From assembly GCA_020696885.1 (NCBI GenBank), contig JAJFMS010000157.1:1-7225 (forward strand): 7,225 nt of DNA, in the 5' to 3' direction. A program made the position numbers and the translations under genes. The first letter of the stretch is position 1; every line of letters starts with the position of its first letter. This DNA is from Armatimonadota bacterium. Its GTDB lineage: Bacteria; Armatimonadota; SYMT01. Below the pieces are notes generated by a model. It ran no database searches and was not told where the DNA came from. It was given only the letters and a program-made list of their open reading frames with translations. Positions 1 through 6,419 of the stretch are shown here, piece by piece.

Positions 1-27
1 GGCGGGGACCTACCCGAACACCATTGG

Positions 28-73
28 GAAGTGCGAGCTACGAGCTGCGAATGTCGAATGGGAACGGATCACC
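28..73 (+). repeat. Dispersed GTGCGA-type repeat, copy 1
   Basis: This begins GAAGTGCGAGC and ends GGGAACGGATCACC. It aligns without gaps to the reverse complement of 6572-6617, with 40 of 46 positions identical when counted by hand. It is preceded by TTGG and by the decamer CCCGAACACC (13-22). The same TTGGGAAGTGCGA start recurs inside the DUF5682 gene at 3138-3150. It is intergenic here. Confidence 0.8.
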
Positions 74-144
74 AACGGTACGTACGCCACACCAAGGCTC
101 GAACCGTCGCGGGATGACTGCTTTGGGAACGGGGCCTCGTCCCT

Positions 145-208
145 ACCTGAACACCTGAACACCTGAACACCTGAACACCTGAACACCTGAACACCTGAAC
201 ACCTGAAC
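145..208 (+). repeat. Perfect octanucleotide tandem array, 8 x ACCTGAAC
   Basis: Eight identical head-to-tail copies of ACCTGAAC run from 145 to 208. Only CAG separates the last copy from the ATG at 212. Each unit contains TGA, and because 8 is not a multiple of 3 these stops close all three plus-strand frames (last ones at 188, 196 and 204). The array occupies the position where a Shine-Dalgarno sequence for the first operon gene should lie, and the unit has no purine-rich GGAGG-like core. A perfect array of this kind is prone to slipped-strand copy-number change. Such change would alter the leader and its spacing, not the protein sequence. Confidence 0.95.
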
Positions 209-211
209 CAG

Positions 212-1738
212 ATGTCCCTCTGGCATGACCTGATCACTACTGCGCTCGTAGGCACCGAGCGGCAGGCGCCGCCCGCACCGGAGGCGGGCACGCCGCTGGG
301 TGACGCGCTCGCGGGTCTGGAGAGACGGGAGCCGGCGGCGGCGCTGCTGTCGGCGGCTGGGGCGGCGTCGCTTTATGAGCGGGCAGGACGGCTGCCGAGC
401 CGTGATGCTCGCCCGGCGCCGGTTCCGGCCGAACCGGATGCGCAGCCTACTTGCAGCCCGCGTTCTGCCCAGCACCTGGAGCTGATGCTGTCGGGTACGC
501 ATGCCGCCGCGCTGCCCGAGTGGCTCGGTCTGGCGGTCCGCCGCGGCTTCCGGGTACCGGAGCGCCTGCTGCCGGAGCTGCTGCAGGCCGGGCGGCAGAG
601 CCGGGAGTTTCGCGAGCCGATCCTGCAGGTGGCCGGGAAGCGGGGCCGCTGGCTGGCGGCCCAGAACCCGGAGTGGAACTACCTTGCCATTGAGGACGAG
701 GAGGAAGCGTCCTGGGAGACCGGCTCTCGCGCCGCGCGGCAGGTGGTGTTCGGACGGATGCGCGCCGCGGACCCGGACCAGGCTCGGGAGCTGTTGGCGC
801 AGAGCTGGGCCCAGGAGCCCGCGGATGAGCGGAGCGGTTTCCTCGGAGCGTTCAAAGACGGGCTGTCCCTGGCGGATGAGCCGTTCCTGGAAGCCGCGCT
901 GGACGATCGCAGCAAGGGGGTCCGCGCCACGGCCGCGGATCTGTTGGCGCGGCTGCCGGGGTCCGCGTTGGGTGCCCGCATGCGGGACCGGGTGCTCCCC
1001 CTGGTGAGCGTACGCACCAGTTCGGGGCTGCTGGGGCTCGGGCAAACGACGCAGATCGAGCTAACGCTGCCGGATGAATGCGACAAGGCGATGGTGCGCG
1101 ACGGTGTGGAGCCCAAGCCGCCGCAGCACGACCGCCGCTTCGGGGAGAAGGCGTGGTGGCTGGTGCAGCTCCTGGCCGCCGTGCCGCCGCGGACCTGGAG
1201 CGAGGCGGCCGGAGCGCGCCCGGAAGAAGTGCTGCAGGCGGCCGTCAAGTCGGAATGGAAAGAGCTGCTCGTCGAGGCCTGGGCGATCGCCGCGGAGCGG
1301 TCCGCCGATGCCGAGTGGGCCGAGGCGCTGCTGCTCCTGGGTGATACGCGCGCCGACGCGCGGGAGGGGCTGGTAGCGCTGATCCCCACCGCTCGCCGTG
1401 AGCAACTCCTGATCCAGCTCCTAGAACGGGGTCAAGAGGCGCTCGACCCCAAGCATCCGGCGCTGCAGATGCTGCAGCAGTGCCGGCACGCGTGGAGCCC
1501 CGAGCTGGCGCGAGCCGTGCTCGCCGCCCTGGGCGCGCGGCTCGCGGGCAAGCCGAAGAGCGAGTACGCGCTGTCCGAGCTGTTGGTCCAGTGGTCGCTG
1601 TACATGCCGCCCTCACTTGCGGACGAAGCCGCGCAGGGGACCCTTTCCGAGACGGAGTCCTATTGGCCGGAGCGGATCAACCGCATGACGTCCATGCTTC
1701 AGTTCCGCCGTGAAATGCTCGAGGAGATGCAACGATGA
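212..1738 (+). CDS. DUF5691 family protein
   Basis: This 508-residue protein matches what I know of the DUF5691 family, which is encoded beside MoxR ATPase, VWA and DUF5682 genes. Its biochemical role is unknown. The N-terminus has the family's TALVGTERQ motif (residues 10-18), which supports the ATG at 212. An in-frame TGA at 188 rules out a much longer start. Residues 1-155 are Ala/Pro/Arg-rich. A conserved core follows: an acidic ED-rich loop near 160 and a HEAT-like helical segment near 231-268 (DDRSKGVRATAADLLARLP). Next come EKAWWLVQLLAAVPP (312-326) and a helical C-terminus ending FRREMLEEMQR. There is no signal peptide or membrane segment, so it is probably cytosolic. The helical repeats suggest a scaffold or adaptor for the AAA+/VWA machine, which is inference. 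No Shine-Dalgarno is visible because an octamer array abuts the start. Its stop overlaps the next start as ATGA. Confidence 0.88.
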   Translation: MSLWHDLITTALVGTERQAPPAPEAGTPLGDALAGLERREPAAALLSAAGAASLYERAGRLPSRDARPAPVPAEPDAQPTCSPRSAQHLELMLSGTHAAALPEWLGLAVRRGFRVPERLLPELLQAGRQSREFREPILQVAGKRGRWLAAQNPEWNYLAIEDEEEASWETGSRAARQVVFGRMRAADPDQARELLAQSWAQEPADERSGFLGAFKDGLSLADEPFLEAALDDRSKGVRATAADLLARLPGSALGARMRDRVLPLVSVRTSSGLLGLGQTTQIELTLPDECDKAMVRDGVEPKPPQHDRRFGEKAWWLVQLLAAVPPRTWSEAAGARPEEVLQAAVKSEWKELLVEAWAIAAERSADAEWAEALLLLGDTRADAREGLVALIPTARREQLLIQLLERGQEALDPKHPALQMLQQCRHAWSPELARAVLAALGARLAGKPKSEYALSELLVQWSLYMPPSLADEAAQGTLSETESYWPERINRMTSMLQFRREMLEEMQR

Positions 1739-2814
1739 GTACCGTCCTGCGCGAACACGCCGAGCAGCAGTTCCGGGAGGAGCTGGAGGAGCTGGGCCGC
1801 GTCGATACCCGCCACCGCCCGCCCAACTGGAAGCTGTCACCCTGGGCGGTGAGCACCTACATTCTGGGTGGCCGGCTGGACAGCGGCTACGAGATCACCC
1901 CGAAGTACATCGGTAACCGGCGGCTGGTCGAGATCGCGGTCGCCACGATCGCCACGGATCGCGCGTTGTTGCTGATCGGTGTTCCCGGAACGGCCAAGTC
2001 GTGGCTGTCCGAGCACCTGGCTGCGGCGATCTCCGGCGATTCCACGCTGCTGGTGCAGGGGACCGCCGGCACGAGTGAGGAGTCGATCCGTTACGGCTGG
2101 AACTACGCGAAGCTCCTGGCCGAAGGCCCCACACCCACCGCTGTTGTGGCCAGCCCGATGATGGTGGCGATGCGCGAAGGCAAGATCGCCCGCGTAGAAG
2201 AGCTCACCCGGATCCCCTCGGATGTCCAGGATACGCTCATCACCCTCCTCTCCGAGAAGACGCTGCCGGTGCCGGAGCTGGGAATCGAAGTGCAGGCGGT
2301 CCAGGGGTTCAACGTAATCGCCACGGCCAACAACCGCGACCGCGGCGTCAACGAGCTATCCAGCGCCCTCAAGCGCCGGTTCAATACGGTGATCCTTCCC
2401 ACGCCCGGCACGGTGGACGAGGAGGTGGACATCGTCCAACGGCGCGTCGAGAGCCTGGGCCGGGCGCTGGAGCTGCCGGCCGAGCCGCCCGCACTGGAGG
2501 AGATCCGCCGAATCGTCACCGTCTTCCGGGAGTTGCGCGATGGCCTCACCTCCGATGGCAAGACGAAGATCAAGAGCCCTAGCGGCACGCTCAGTACCGC
2601 CGAAGCGATCTCGGTGGTGAACCACGGCGTGGCGCTGGCCGGCCACTTCGGCGATGGGCGGATGCGGGCGAACGACGTGGCGGCCGGCCTGGTGGGGGCG
2701 GTGGTGAAGGATCCGGTCCAGGACCGTGTGGTCTGGCGCGAGTACCTGGAGACGGTGGTGAAGGAGCGCGACGGCTGGAAGGACCTCTACCGCGCCTGCC
2801 GCGAGGTGGACTGA
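1735..2814 (+). CDS. MoxR-family AAA+ ATPase, YehL-like subfamily
   Basis: A 359-residue AAA+ ATPase. Walker A is GVPGTAKS (residues 82-89, Lys88). The Walker B position reads ARVEELTR, with acidic pair Glu155-Glu156 where most MoxR proteins have Asp-Glu. Sensor 1 is ATANNRDRG, around Asn199-Asn200. The arginine-finger region is ALKRRFN (Arg214/Arg215). The motif SDVQDTLITLLSEKTLPV after Walker B is typical of MoxR proteins. MoxR ATPases form hexamers that use ATP to remodel or mature client proteins together with a VWA partner; RavA-ViaA is the best-studied pair. The YehL group is a recognised MoxR subfamily, and the operon context agrees. The ATG overlaps the upstream stop (ATGA) and follows GAGGAG at 1721-1726, which suggests translational coupling. 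It is probably a cytosolic motor for the neighbouring VWA and DUF5682 proteins (inference). Full length, no defects seen. Confidence 0.95.
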   Translation: MSTVLREHAEQQFREELEELGRVDTRHRPPNWKLSPWAVSTYILGGRLDSGYEITPKYIGNRRLVEIAVATIATDRALLLIGVPGTAKSWLSEHLAAAISGDSTLLVQGTAGTSEESIRYGWNYAKLLAEGPTPTAVVASPMMVAMREGKIARVEELTRIPSDVQDTLITLLSEKTLPVPELGIEVQAVQGFNVIATANNRDRGVNELSSALKRRFNTVILPTPGTVDEEVDIVQRRVESLGRALELPAEPPALEEIRRIVTVFRELRDGLTSDGKTKIKSPSGTLSTAEAISVVNHGVALAGHFGDGRMRANDVAAGLVGAVVKDPVQDRVVWREYLETVVKERDGWKDLYRACREVD

Positions 2815-2819
2815 GCCCG

Positions 2820-5189
2820 ATGGCGAGCGACAGGCTTCACATCTTCGGCATCCGCCACCACGGCCCCGGCTCCGCCCGCAGCCTGCGGACCGCGCTCGAG
2901 GCGCTGGAGCCAGACGTAGTGCTGGTGGAAGGTCCGCCGGAGGCGGACGCCATGCTCCCGCTGCTGACGCACGCGGAGATGGAGCCGCCCGTCGCGCTAC
3001 TGCTCTACGTGCCGGACGAACCCAAGCGCGCCGCCTACTACCCGTTCGCCATTTACTCCCCCGAATGGCAGGCGATCCACTACGCACTAACCCGCGGCAT
3101 CCCGGTCCGCTTCATGGACCTCCCCCAGGCGCACCAGTTGGGAAGTGCGAACGACGATGTGCGAAGTGCGAACGAAGGGGAACCCACCGATCCCTCCCAA
3201 GCAGCAGACCCCGAACACCCTGATTCTCTCGATCCCGAACACCAAACACCGAACACCGAACACCGGGATTCCCCCAACACCCAACTCCGCCACGACCCCC
3301 TGGGCTGGCTGGCGGAAGCCGCCGGGTTCAGCGACGGCGAGCGGTGGTGGGAGCACATGGTGGAGCACCGGCGAGATGGGACGGACCTCTTCGCAGCGAT
3401 CCTGGAGGCGATGACGGTCCTTCGAGAGGCGGTAGAGCAAGACCGCGGCGAGGAGCATCGCTCCGGGGCGGAAGCGCTCCGCGAGGCGCGGCGCGAGGCC
3501 TGGATGCGCCAGACGATCCGTGCCGCACAGCGGGAGGGCCACCAGCGGATCGCCGTGGTGTGCGGCGCCTGGCACACGCCGGCGCTGGTCCGGATGCCGG
3601 CGGTGAAGGACGATGCGGCGCTCCTGAAGGGGCTGCCCAAGGTGAAGGTGGAGGCCACCTGGGTGCCCTGGACCTACGACCGTCTCGCCTTCGAGAGCGG
3701 CTACGGCGCCGGCGTGGAATCCCCCGGCTGGTATCACCACCTGTGGCACTGGCCGGAGCGGGTAGCGGTGCGCTGGCTGGCCCGGGTGGCGGGCCTCCTC
3801 CGCGAGGCGGACCTGGACGCCTCGTCGGCCAGCGTGATCGAGGCGGTGCGGCTGGCGGAGACGCTTGCCGCCCTGCGCGAGCGACCCTTGCCGGGCCTCC
3901 CGGAGCTAAACGAAGCGGTGCTCACCGTGCTTTGCTTCGGCAACGACGCGCCGATGCGGCTGATCCGGGACAAGCTGATCGTGGGGCAGCGCCTGGGAAA
4001 GGTCCCCGACGAGACGCCGATGGTCCCGCTGCAGCAGGACCTGATGCGCCACCAGAAGCGCCTCCGCCTGCCGTCTGACGCGGCGCACAAAGACTATGAG
4101 CTCGACCTTCGGAAGCCGAACGACCTGGAGCGCAGCCAACTCCTGCACCGATTGAGGCTGCTCTGGGTGCCGTGGGGCGAGCTGCTGGGGCACAGCGGGC
4201 TGGGCACGTTCCGTGAGAACTGGCGGCTCCAGTGGAAGCCGGAACTGGCGATCCAGCTCATCCAGGCCGGCGTGTGGGGGAACACGATCCACGACGCCGC
4301 CTCCGCCTACGCGCGGGACGCGGCCGAGAAGGCGCCGGGCCTTGTCGATCTGACGGCGATTGCGGACCAGGTGCTGCTGGCGGACCTTCCGGAGGCGATG
4401 GGCTTCCTGATGCAGCGCCTGGAGTCCCAGGCCGCGGTCACCACGGACGTGACCCACATGATGGACACCCTGCCGCGGATGGCGCAGATGATCCGCTATC
4501 CCACGGTGCGCCAGACCGATCGAGGGATGCTGGAGCGCGTCGTGGACGGCCTCGTGACGCGAATCTGCATCGGCTTGCCCGGCGCCAGCTCCTCGCTGGA
4601 TGACGATGCGGCGGAGCAGATGTACGGGCGCATCGTGAGCGTGCACCGCGCAATCGGCCTGCTGCAGAGTGAGGAGCACCGGGAAGCCTGGCGGGGGCTG
4701 CTGGCGCAACTGGCGGCTCGGGAAGGGCTCCACGGCCTGATCGCCGGCCGCGCCGCGTGGCTCTCCTTCGACTCTGGCACCGTCGACGTGGAAGAGACGG
4801 CCCGCCGGATGGGTCTGGCGCTCTCTACCGCCTCGGATCCGCCTCAGGCCGCGGCATGGGTCGACGGGTTCCTGCGCGGCAACGGCCAGCTACTCGTGCA
4901 CACCGAATCGCTGTTCCGGGTGCTGGACGGCTGGGTCACCGGGCTTCCGCCGGAGATGTTTACCACCCTGCTGCCGCTGCTGCGCCGGACCTTCGCCACG
5001 TTTCCGGTCCCGGAGCGGCGGCATATCGGTGAGCGAGTCAAGAGCGGGGGAGCGCGCACCAGAACCCGCCGCGCCTCCACCGACGACTTCGATGAGGAGC
5101 GCGCGGCGCAGGTGCTGCCCCTCGTCACGCGGCTGCTGGGGCTCTCCCCCCGGGAGATCGGCGTGCCGGTCCACAGAGAGGCGAACTGA
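2820..5189 (+). CDS. DUF5682 family protein (YehM-like) with a repeat-derived insert
   Basis: A 789-residue protein of the DUF5682 family (E. coli YehM type), function unknown. Near the N-terminus are IFGIRHHGPGSA (His13, His14) and PDVVLVEGPPEAD (Glu37). Further on is AVVCGAWHTPAL (His252). The order GxxHxGxxS, then PDVVxVEG, then VVxGAxH resembles TraB/ChaN/EreA-like hydrolases, so an enzymatic N-terminal domain is plausible. That assignment is my inference from motifs. The rest (about 300-789) looks mostly helical, with RRTFATFPVPERRHIGERV near 724-742. No signal peptide or transmembrane segment is seen. Residues about 108-158 are low-complexity (D/E/N/P/S/T/H/Q) and are encoded by repeats of the kind found in the intergenic DNA. 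The frame is kept: DPLGWLAEAAGFSDGERWWE resumes at Asp159. The start lies 5 bp after the ATPase stop, with GAGGTG at 2803-2808 as ribosome binding site. Confidence 0.9.
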   Translation: MASDRLHIFGIRHHGPGSARSLRTALEALEPDVVLVEGPPEADAMLPLLTHAEMEPPVALLLYVPDEPKRAAYYPFAIYSPEWQAIHYALTRGIPVRFMDLPQAHQLGSANDDVRSANEGEPTDPSQAADPEHPDSLDPEHQTPNTEHRDSPNTQLRHDPLGWLAEAAGFSDGERWWEHMVEHRRDGTDLFAAILEAMTVLREAVEQDRGEEHRSGAEALREARREAWMRQTIRAAQREGHQRIAVVCGAWHTPALVRMPAVKDDAALLKGLPKVKVEATWVPWTYDRLAFESGYGAGVESPGWYHHLWHWPERVAVRWLARVAGLLREADLDASSASVIEAVRLAETLAALRERPLPGLPELNEAVLTVLCFGNDAPMRLIRDKLIVGQRLGKVPDETPMVPLQQDLMRHQKRLRLPSDAAHKDYELDLRKPNDLERSQLLHRLRLLWVPWGELLGHSGLGTFRENWRLQWKPELAIQLIQAGVWGNTIHDAASAYARDAAEKAPGLVDLTAIADQVLLADLPEAMGFLMQRLESQAAVTTDVTHMMDTLPRMAQMIRYPTVRQTDRGMLERVVDGLVTRICIGLPGASSSLDDDAAEQMYGRIVSVHRAIGLLQSEEHREAWRGLLAQLAAREGLHGLIAGRAAWLSFDSGTVDVEETARRMGLALSTASDPPQAAAWVDGFLRGNGQLLVHTESLFRVLDGWVTGLPPEMFTTLLPLLRRTFATFPVPERRHIGERVKSGGARTRTRRASTDDFDEERAAQVLPLVTRLLGLSPREIGVPVHREAN
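3138..3184 (+). repeat. Dispersed GTGCGA-type repeat, copy 2, inside the DUF5682 gene
   Basis: It starts TTGGGAAGTGCGA, exactly as at 24-36 in the leader. Positions 3142-3171 match 6382-6411 at 28 of 30 bases with no gap, counted by hand. It is read in frame as GSANDDVRSANEGEP in the DUF5682 protein. It has the same orientation as copies 1 and 3. Finding the same unit in two non-coding gaps makes chance similarity through codon usage unlikely. Confidence 0.85.
3210..3285 (+). repeat. Degenerate heptamer repeat (ACCGAAC type) inside the DUF5682 gene
   Basis: CCCGAACACC occurs at 3210-3219 and again at 3234-3243; the leader has the same decamer at 13-22. From 3234 the DNA runs as 7-bp units: CCCGAAC, ACCAAAC, ACCGAAC, ACCGAAC, then ACCGGGA. 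Looser units CCCCAAC and ACCCAAC follow at 3272-3285. In protein it reads DPEHPDSLDPEHQ, PNTEHRD and PNTQ. The unit differs from the leader octamer ACCTGAAC by a T missing and a G retained, so the two arrays are probably related. Confidence 0.8.
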
Positions 5190-6382
5190 TGGATGGACAC
5201 ACGGTAGCCGCCGATACCGGCTCCGAACGGCTCCGGCGTTGGCGGCTGCTGCTCGGCGGGAACGAAGCGGATGGAACCGGCGCTTCGCTCAGCGGGGTGG
5301 ACGCCGCTATCGACCAGTGCCTGGCCGCGCTGTACGATGCGGACCAGCCGGGGCAGGGCGGGCGGTCGAAGCAGCGCCGCGGTGGGCTCGGCGGCTCCGC
5401 GCCGAACGTGGCCCGGTGGCTGGGCGACATTCGCACCTACTTCCCGTCTACCGTGGTCCGGGTGATGCAGAAGGACGCGATGGAGCGCCTGCACCTTCAG
5501 CAGCTCCTCCTGGAGCCGGAGATGCTCGAAGCGGTGGAGCCGGATGTCCACCTCGTCGCGAACCTGATCGCGCTGCGGAGCGTGATGCCGAACAAGACGA
5601 AGGACACAGCCCGGTTGGTGGTGGCTCGCGTGGTGGAAGAGCTGATGAAGCGGCTGGCGAGCTCCACCCAGCAGGCCGTGCTGGGCAGTCTCAACCGCGC
5701 GGTGCGGAACCGCCGCCCGCGCCACAACGAGATCGACTGGCACCGGACCATCCGCGCCAATCTTCGCCATTACCAGCCGGAGCTCAAAACGATCATCCCC
5801 GAGACCCGCATCGGCTACGGGCGCAAGCGGTCCGCACTGCGGGACATCATCCTCTGCGTGGATCAGAGCGGCTCCATGGCCAGCTCCGTGGTCTACTCCA
5901 GCATCTTCGCGGCGGTGCTTGCTTCCATCCCGGCGGTCTCGACGCGGCTGGTGGTTTTCGACACGTCGATCGTCGACCTTACGGATGAGCTGGCGGATCC
6001 GGTGGAGGTGCTCTTCAGCACCCAACTGGGCGGCGGCACGGATATCAACCGCGCGCTGGCCTACTGCCAGGAGCAGATCCGGCGCCCCCAGGAGACGATC
6101 TTTGTGCTGATCAGCGACCTGTGCGAGGGTGGAAACCAGGCCGAGATGCGCAAGCGCGCCGCGCACATCGCCGCGTCCGGGGTCCAGTTCGTCGCCCTCC
6201 TGGCGCTCAGCGACGACGGAGCACCCTGGTACGATCACGAGAACGCCGCCGCGCTGGCCAGCTTCGGCATCCCGTCCTTCGCCTGCACGCCCGATCTATT
6301 CCCCGAGCTGATGGCCGCCGCCATCCACGGCCAGGACCTTGGGCAGTGGGCGGCGACTCAGGACATCGTGACGGCGCGATAG
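5189..6382 (+). CDS. VWA domain protein, YehP/CoxE-like
   Basis: A 397-residue protein with a C-terminal von Willebrand factor A domain. The metal-ion-dependent adhesion site is complete: DQSGS at 225-229, Thr284 in GGGTDINRAL, and Asp310 in LISDLCEGG. It should therefore bind a divalent cation and a ligand. The N-terminal two thirds carry conserved helical blocks: DIRTYFP, then MQKDAMERLHLQQLLLEPE (93-111), EIDWHRTIRANLRHYQPE, and GYGRKRSALRD just before the VWA strand. This layout (helical N-terminus, VWA C-terminus) is that of MoxR-partner proteins such as ViaA and YehP. It is the probable partner of the upstream AAA+ ATPase. The start overlaps the upstream stop (TGATG), with AGAGAGG at 5175-5181 as ribosome binding site. 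There is no signal peptide. The last base of its TAG stop is the first base of a dispersed repeat, so the 3' end could have been set by a repeat insertion. Confidence 0.93.
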   Translation: MDGHTVAADTGSERLRRWRLLLGGNEADGTGASLSGVDAAIDQCLAALYDADQPGQGGRSKQRRGGLGGSAPNVARWLGDIRTYFPSTVVRVMQKDAMERLHLQQLLLEPEMLEAVEPDVHLVANLIALRSVMPNKTKDTARLVVARVVEELMKRLASSTQQAVLGSLNRAVRNRRPRHNEIDWHRTIRANLRHYQPELKTIIPETRIGYGRKRSALRDIILCVDQSGSMASSVVYSSIFAAVLASIPAVSTRLVVFDTSIVDLTDELADPVEVLFSTQLGGGTDINRALAYCQEQIRRPQETIFVLISDLCEGGNQAEMRKRAAHIAASGVQFVALLALSDDGAPWYDHENAAALASFGIPSFACTPDLFPELMAAAIHGQDLGQWAATQDIVTAR

Positions 6383-6419
6383 AAGTGCGAGCGACGAGGT
6401 GCGAAGTGCGAGTCGGGAA
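6382..6419 (+). repeat. Dispersed GTGCGA-type repeat, copy 3, starting in the VWA stop codon
   Basis: It starts GAAGTGCGAGCGACGAGG and continues into a second GTGCGAAGTGCGA block. Positions 6382-6404 are perfectly repeated in inverted orientation at 6595-6617. Positions 6382-6411 match the in-gene copy 3142-3171 at 28 of 30 bases. Its G at 6382 is the third base of the VWA TAG stop. Confidence 0.85.

Larger units (their letters stand above)
1..211. other. Repeat-rich leader upstream of the operon
   Basis: No gene could be supported here. All three plus-strand frames are open from the window edge until about 115-166, so the tail of an upstream gene might end here, but the translations are repeat-derived and match no family I recognise. 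The stretch contains the decamer CCCGAACACC (13-22), a dispersed GTGCGA-type repeat (28-73), a short palindromic GTACGTAC tract (near 75-82) and an octamer array (145-208). I see no convincing -35/-10 promoter pair. Either the promoter is hidden in this stretch or transcription enters from a gene further upstream. Confidence 0.6.

Noticed and set aside
2..166. C-terminal tail of an upstream gene running into the window
   Set aside because: All three frames are open to between 115 and 166, so openness is uninformative. The translations consist largely of repeat-derived sequence and match no known family ending.
145..208. CRISPR array
   Set aside because: The 8-bp units are contiguous with no spacers, and no cas gene is present.
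3138..3293. Frameshift or pseudogene in the DUF5682 gene caused by repeat insertion
   Set aside because: The frame is open throughout and the conserved sequence resumes in the same frame at Asp159, with normal family motifs to the end at residue 789.
4844..6238. 464-codon open frame on the minus strand across the DUF5682 and VWA genes
   Set aside because: It is antisense to two well-recognised genes with clear motifs. Its translation is Arg/His/Gly-rich without family motifs, typical of antisense frames in G+C-rich DNA. The same applies to the minus-strand frames at 143-1045, 2356-3087 and 3906-4733.
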